From CSP1-5 sp964348275 (GTDB lineage Bacteria; Methylomirabilota; Methylomirabilia; Methylomirabilales; CSP1-5), in contig CAYGBT010000059.1 in assembly GCA_964348275.1 (NCBI GenBank), positions 1 to 15,455 of the forward strand: a DNA stretch of 15,455 nucleotides, given 5' to 3'. The translations under genes were made by a program, and so were the position numbers. A model generated the notes under the pieces. That model was not told the origin of the DNA. It saw only the letters and a list, made by a program, of their open reading frames with translations, and made no database searches. Below, piece by piece: positions 12,842 through 15,455 of the stretch (the stretch's first letter is position 1; every line of letters begins with the position of its first letter).

Positions 12842-12953
12842 GATGGAACCGGGGTGACTATATCCCCCGGCCCACCGCAGGCACAACCGACGGCGCACCA
12901 AGCACTGAGGCGCCCTCTCGGGAATAGCACGGCCCGGGAGGGCGTTGTGTTTT
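12842..12953 (+). ncRNA. Dispersed structured element, copy I (long subtype)
   Basis: This well-formed copy opens with ATG GAA CCG GGG TGA (Met-Glu-Pro-Gly-stop, ATG at 12843). Hairpin CCGGGG (12849-12854) pairs with CCCCGG (12865-12870). CCCACCGCAGGCACAAC and GACGGCGCACCAAGCA follow. A perfect terminal stem CGCCCTCTCGGG with CCCGGGAGGGCG precedes TTGTGTTTTC. It follows the coiled-coil gene and precedes the MerR-type gene by about 250 bases. Confidence 0.7.
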
Positions 12954-13014
12954 CGAGAAGGGAATCCCCCCTCTCCCATCTCCATGATGTCAGAGAGTGA
13001 CTGTCGTATAGCAT

Positions 13015-13066
13015 GACATCGCTTACAGGTTCTTAAGTGTCAAAAGTAGCAAGACATCGATTACAG
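13015..13066 (+). repeat. Two direct repeats of a 14-mer, possible transposon-end relic
   Basis: GACATCGCTTACAG (13015-13028) and GACATCGATTACAG (13053-13066) differ at one base and start 38 bp apart. Between them is TTCTTAAGTGTCAAAAGTAG. Tandem motifs of this kind, near TGTC-type ends, occur as transposase-binding sites at ends of IS21- or IS481-like elements. No transposase is present. The comparison with those families is from memory and tentative. Confidence 0.35.
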
Positions 13067-13138
13067 TTGCCTCGAGGGTTTGGTGACCACATAGCGATAG
13101 ACCTTCGAGAACCGCCCACGGTAGATATGAAAAATCCC

Positions 13139-13187
13139 TTGACAGACACCGGAACCCGCCCGAAAATGCGTGCAAATTGCGATTGCA
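13139..13187 (+). promoter_or_regulatory. Promoter and palindromic operator-like site of the MerR-type gene
   Basis: TTGACA (13139-13144), 17 nt and GAAAAT (13162-13167) form a plausible sigma70 promoter. Just after the -10, at the expected start site, lies an imperfect palindrome TGCAAATTGCGATTGCA (13171-13187), with TGCAA/TTGCA arms. This is a good place for autorepression by the regulator encoded next. Confidence 0.5.
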
Positions 13188-13209
13188 AGGCTAAATTTAC
13201 TTTTTGCAC

Positions 13210-13656
13210 ATGAAAAAAGAATGCGGCGCACGCGAGGTTGCCCGATTAGTCGGCATTCCCTATCGGACCCTTATGCACTGGGTCGCGACCGGGTTGGTGG
13301 CCCCCGAGACCCTGGTCCGATCGGGGGGGCGCGCCCTAGTGCGTTTTGGCCCCGAGGATGTCCGCGAGGTCCAGCTGATCGCCGAACTACGCCGCCACCT
13401 GAGCGGGCCGCACCTGCGAGAGACCCTCAATTATCTGCGGCGTCTGGGGCATAACCCCCTTTGCACCGGGAGATTCATGGTGGTGGAGCTGTACTCGGGA
13501 CGGAAGGAGTTCATCAAATTGGTGGGGAGCCGGGAGGCGATTCGCCTGCTCCGGCAGGTGCCTGCGGGCCAGCGTTCATTGATCCCTTACACAGAGGCGG
13601 AGCTTGAGGCTGGGCTCAAGACGGGGAAGATCAAAGTTCTCTTCAGCAGTGGCTAG
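13210..13656 (+). CDS. MerR-like helix-turn-helix transcriptional regulator
   Basis: The 148-residue protein has an N-terminal MerR-type winged helix. GAREVARLVGIPYRTLMHWV (residues 6-25) is the helix-turn-helix. ATGLVAPETLVRSGGRALVRF is the wing, and PEDVREVQLIAELRRHLS leads into the second helical pair. The C-terminal half (about 75-148; FMVVELYSGRKEFIKLVGS, then YTEAELEAGLKTGKIKV) is not a standard effector domain I can name and lacks a metal-binding Cys set. ATG 13210 is the natural start; a TTG at 13204 would add two residues. Neither has a strong ribosome-binding site. An operator-like palindrome sits 23 bases upstream. Its target genes may be itself or the cluster beginning at 13868. 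Confidence 0.72.
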   Translation: MKKECGAREVARLVGIPYRTLMHWVATGLVAPETLVRSGGRALVRFGPEDVREVQLIAELRRHLSGPHLRETLNYLRRLGHNPLCTGRFMVVELYSGRKEFIKLVGSREAIRLLRQVPAGQRSLIPYTEAELEAGLKTGKIKVLFSSG

Positions 13657-13716
13657 GGCTGGTGCGGGAGACTGATGAATATTTCCCCTGAAAGGCCATG
13701 GTCAGGTGCGGGAGGT

Positions 13717-13749
13717 CAGGTTCCCAAAAGGACCTGGCGCTCTTTCTTT
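13717..13749 (+). terminator. Possible intrinsic terminator after the MerR-type gene
   Basis: CAGGTTCC (13717-13724) pairs with GGACCTG (13730-13736) with one bulge and a short CAAAA loop. GCGCTCTTTCTTT, a broken T-rich tail, follows. The stem is short, so this is tentative. Confidence 0.35.
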
Positions 13750-13867
13750 GAAGACGGATGACTGGGAGGATGGGGCGTTACGCAAGGCTTGAGCACGGTT
13801 CCCCTCCATCCTTCTCACTTGTCGGCTGTTTAGACCCAAAAGGTCAGGTGCAAGTGGGAGGTGTGTG

Positions 13868-14443
13868 ATGAGGGAAGAGAGCACTCTCGGCGGTTTGACA
13901 AAGGCTTGGGTCAAGCGCGCTACCAACAACGTTGGAGATCTCCCGCATCAAGCCCTTGTGGGCTCTGCCCACTGGGCGGGCTGCGCCAGCACCTACTGGC
14001 ACCTGGGGCGGGGTCGGCGCCAGCGAGCGCTCTCCCCGGCACTGGCGGTGATCGATGGGGGTCGAGAAGCCCCCGAACAGCGAGGCGCCATCGCTTGCAT
14101 AAATATTTTTGCGGTGGAACCGTGGACCGGAGATCTCCTCATCGAGCGGTTCCTGAACACCCATGCTACCCAGTTGCAATTTCTTGATGGCTTTCGACAG
14201 GCGATCCTCGCCCCGCCCCAGAGTAATCCCGATGTGTATATCGCGGTGACCTTTTGGGACAGCCCCGCTCAGGCCCAAGCGGCACCTGAGCTTCCCGAAG
14301 ACATGCAGGAGTTGATCCTTGTCCGCTCGAGGATGCTTGAAATTGTCGGACGGAAGTTTCGCCCGAGATGGGACGGCATTGAGCGACGACGCACAGAGCG
14401 GCGGATGGGGGTGGATCGGCGCCAGGCCGGGGCCATCAGGTGA
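13868..14443 (+). CDS. Protein with ABM-like (dimeric alpha-beta barrel) domain and basic tail
   Basis: The 191-residue protein has an uncharacterised N-terminal part (about 1-70). A ferredoxin-like alpha/beta segment follows (about 73-140): IACINIFAVEPWTGDLLIER, then FRQAILAPPQ, then VYIAVTFWDSPAQAQA. This order and spacing resemble antibiotic-biosynthesis monooxygenase (ABM) and related stress proteins, which dimerise through such a sheet. The tail is strikingly basic (ERRRTERRMGVDRRQAG), like linkers near PilZ or GGDEF domains. ATG 13868 follows GGAGG (13857-13861) by six bases; a GTG three bases earlier is an alternative. Its stop overlaps the next ATG (TGATG at 14441-14445). No heme ligand or catalytic residue can be asserted, so enzymatic activity is uncertain. 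Confidence 0.6.
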   Translation: MREESTLGGLTKAWVKRATNNVGDLPHQALVGSAHWAGCASTYWHLGRGRRQRALSPALAVIDGGREAPEQRGAIACINIFAVEPWTGDLLIERFLNTHATQLQFLDGFRQAILAPPQSNPDVYIAVTFWDSPAQAQAAPELPEDMQELILVRSRMLEIVGRKFRPRWDGIERRRTERRMGVDRRQAGAIR

Positions 14444-15232
14444 TGGACACGTCGTTCGTTCCCCTCCTATTACACCCGGCTGGGGATCGAACCGACAGCG
14501 TCTTCGGAGGAAATCCGGCGGGCCTTTCGGGCGGCGGTGAGGAAACTCCCTCCGACGGATGCCCCGGGGCAGTGGCGTAAGCTACTGGAGGCCTATGCGC
14601 TGCTATCGGATCCCATCGCCCGGCGGAGGTACGATGCCCGGTGTCGGGGAGGTGCTTGGGGTCGCCAGATCGCCGCTAGGCTGCCAACCCGCCGCGGTTC
14701 GCCCTCCCAGCTTCGCCTGATGCTGTGGTGTGGCCTCGCGGTATCATCCTGGGCGATCCACCACGTGATTGCAAGGGGGAACCAGCGCGGGAAAACGCCG
14801 CCAAAGCGGCACCGGCCCCCTCTGCCTGTTGCTCGCCAGAATCATCGGGGCACCGCACTTGTCCTTCTGGAGGCTTTTGTCAGTGAGGCTCGCCGGCTCA
14901 TGACCACGGAGGCTCCTCCGAGACAACTGGGCCAAGAGTTCCCGGCCTTGCTCGCCAGCTATCGCAGTGCGGTCGCCCGGCATTTGCGGGACCTGCAGGC
15001 TGTCCAGTTGAGCCAGCCATGCGAGGCCGACGGAGAACGCGAGGCCCTAGCTCTAATGGCGATCTGGATTCTCGCGGAACGAAGGGAATGCAGGCCCACG
15101 CAGAAGCTATCAAGCCTCGAAGCGCCAGGCGAAAACGTCGCCCGTCACTCGCCGTTACAGGGCATCCCGTCCGCCGCCGAATTGCTTGTAAACTCGATCG
15201 TCGTTTATCCTCAAACGAGGACGTCGCAATGA
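14443..15232 (+). CDS. J-like domain membrane protein, apparent frameshift near the start
   Basis: From 14468 the frame reads YYTRLGIEPTASSEEIRRAF, then LLEAYALLSDPIARRRYDAR, clearly a DnaJ-type J domain. The HPD motif is absent (KLPPTDAP at that place), so DnaK stimulation is unlikely. A membrane helix follows (LRLMLWCGLAVSSWAIHHVI), then a helical C-terminal part. This frame has no usable start before GTG 14537, which would cut the domain in half. ATG 14443 overlaps the previous stop and gives MDTSFVP, which joins the J domain if one C is removed from the CCCC run at 14461-14464. Either a real or sequencing frameshift exists, or translation starts unusually. The frame is also continuous with the preceding gene apart from its TGA. 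The stop overlaps the PilZ start (ATGA). Confidence 0.62.
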
Positions 15233-15455
15233 GTTACCTCCTCGATGAGCGTCGTTTACCCCGTGTTTCCTGCGACCTCTCAGTAGAGTACCAGGCCAGG
15301 GATGCCCGTACCCAGCGGGGGCGGATCACCGACATCTCGACCGCCGGGGCACGCATCACGACGCAGGGGGCGATCCCCGCTATCGGAGCCGACGTGCTGC
15401 TCCGCTTCCACCTCCCCCTCACCAAACGTCCGATCCAGGCTATGGGCAACGTGAG
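15229..15455 (+). CDS. PilZ-domain protein (partial, cut by window end)
   Basis: The first 75 residues begin MSYLLDERRLPRVSCDLSVE and continue with GRITDISTAGARITTQG, then a VLLRFHLPL strand. DERRLPR supplies the RxxxR element and DISTAG the D/NxSxxG element that together bind cyclic di-GMP in PilZ domains. The start ATG overlaps the stop of the J-like gene (ATGA at 15229-15232), so the three last genes are probably one transcript with coupled translation. PilZ proteins transmit c-di-GMP levels to motility, secretion or envelope machinery. What follows the domain lies outside the window. Confidence 0.82.
   Translation, partial: MSYLLDERRLPRVSCDLSVEYQARDARTQRGRITDISTAGARITTQGAIPAIGADVLLRFHLPLTKRPIQAMGNV

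Noticed and set aside
13661..13714. Direct repeat GGTGCGGGAG (13661 and 13705)
   Set aside because: Only 10 bp and two copies in GC-rich sequence, with no associated structure or gene; not enough to claim a function.
1..15455. CRISPR array
   Set aside because: No regularly spaced identical short repeats with unique spacers; the dispersed element is long and irregularly spaced, and no cas-like gene is present.

Overview
The window is bacterial DNA, GC-rich in most genes. It reads as an accessory region of an environmental bacterium. A secreted DUF7453-type repeat protein, an ArsA-type ATPase with an Hsp20-like tail, and J-like and PilZ proteins fit lineages such as Methylomirabilota (NC10), Nitrospirota or Desulfobacterota. 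The sequence alone does not decide between these.

Layout. Positions 1-3060 carry small single genes: two possible very short ORFs, an HD-domain (p)ppGpp-hydrolase-like protein, an exported lipocalin-like protein, a coupled pair of small proteins, and a leftward GIY-YIG protein. Positions 3060-4460 are gene-poor and hold relics: the C-terminus of a tyrosine recombinase and a 42-nt 3' fragment of a tRNA-Thr(CGT) gene. The leftward pair at 4558-7033 is a DUF7453-like secreted protein followed by a TPR membrane protein. Positions 7456-8200 hold more relics: the first 118 residues of a contractile tail sheath and a recombinase active-site fragment. ArsA and an overlapping Cys-rich small protein follow (8515-9940). 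Next comes an NAD-binding epimerase (10562-11479) flanked by attC-like sequence, then a small coiled-coil protein, a MerR-type regulator, and finally a rightward run of an ABM-like protein, a J-like membrane protein with an apparent frameshift, and a PilZ protein cut by the window edge.

The most unusual feature is a dispersed intergenic element of about 100-120 bp with nine recognisable copies (84-200 -, 356-436 -, 1316-1437 +, 2077-2177 +, 3250-3279 -, 4325-4441 +, 8239-8353 +, 10066-10177 +, 12842-12953 +). Most full copies have a 5' hairpin that contains a four-codon ORF, Met-(Glu/Lys)-Pro-Gly-stop. This is followed by a conserved CACAATCGACGG core and a terminator-like hairpin with compensatory changes between copies. 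Three copies carry TTGACA and a -10 box at exactly the same distances upstream; a fourth keeps the -10 and a fifth has a shifted promoter. This suggests a multicopy small RNA or an attenuating leader of about 140 nt, not a passive repeat. I do not recognise it as a known family.

The genes do not form one obvious pathway. The likely functional groups are the DUF7453/TPR pair, the ArsA/Cys-rich pair, and the ABM/J-like/PilZ cluster, which suggests c-di-GMP-linked control at the membrane. The rest looks like independently acquired small genes separated by repeat elements and mobile-element scars.
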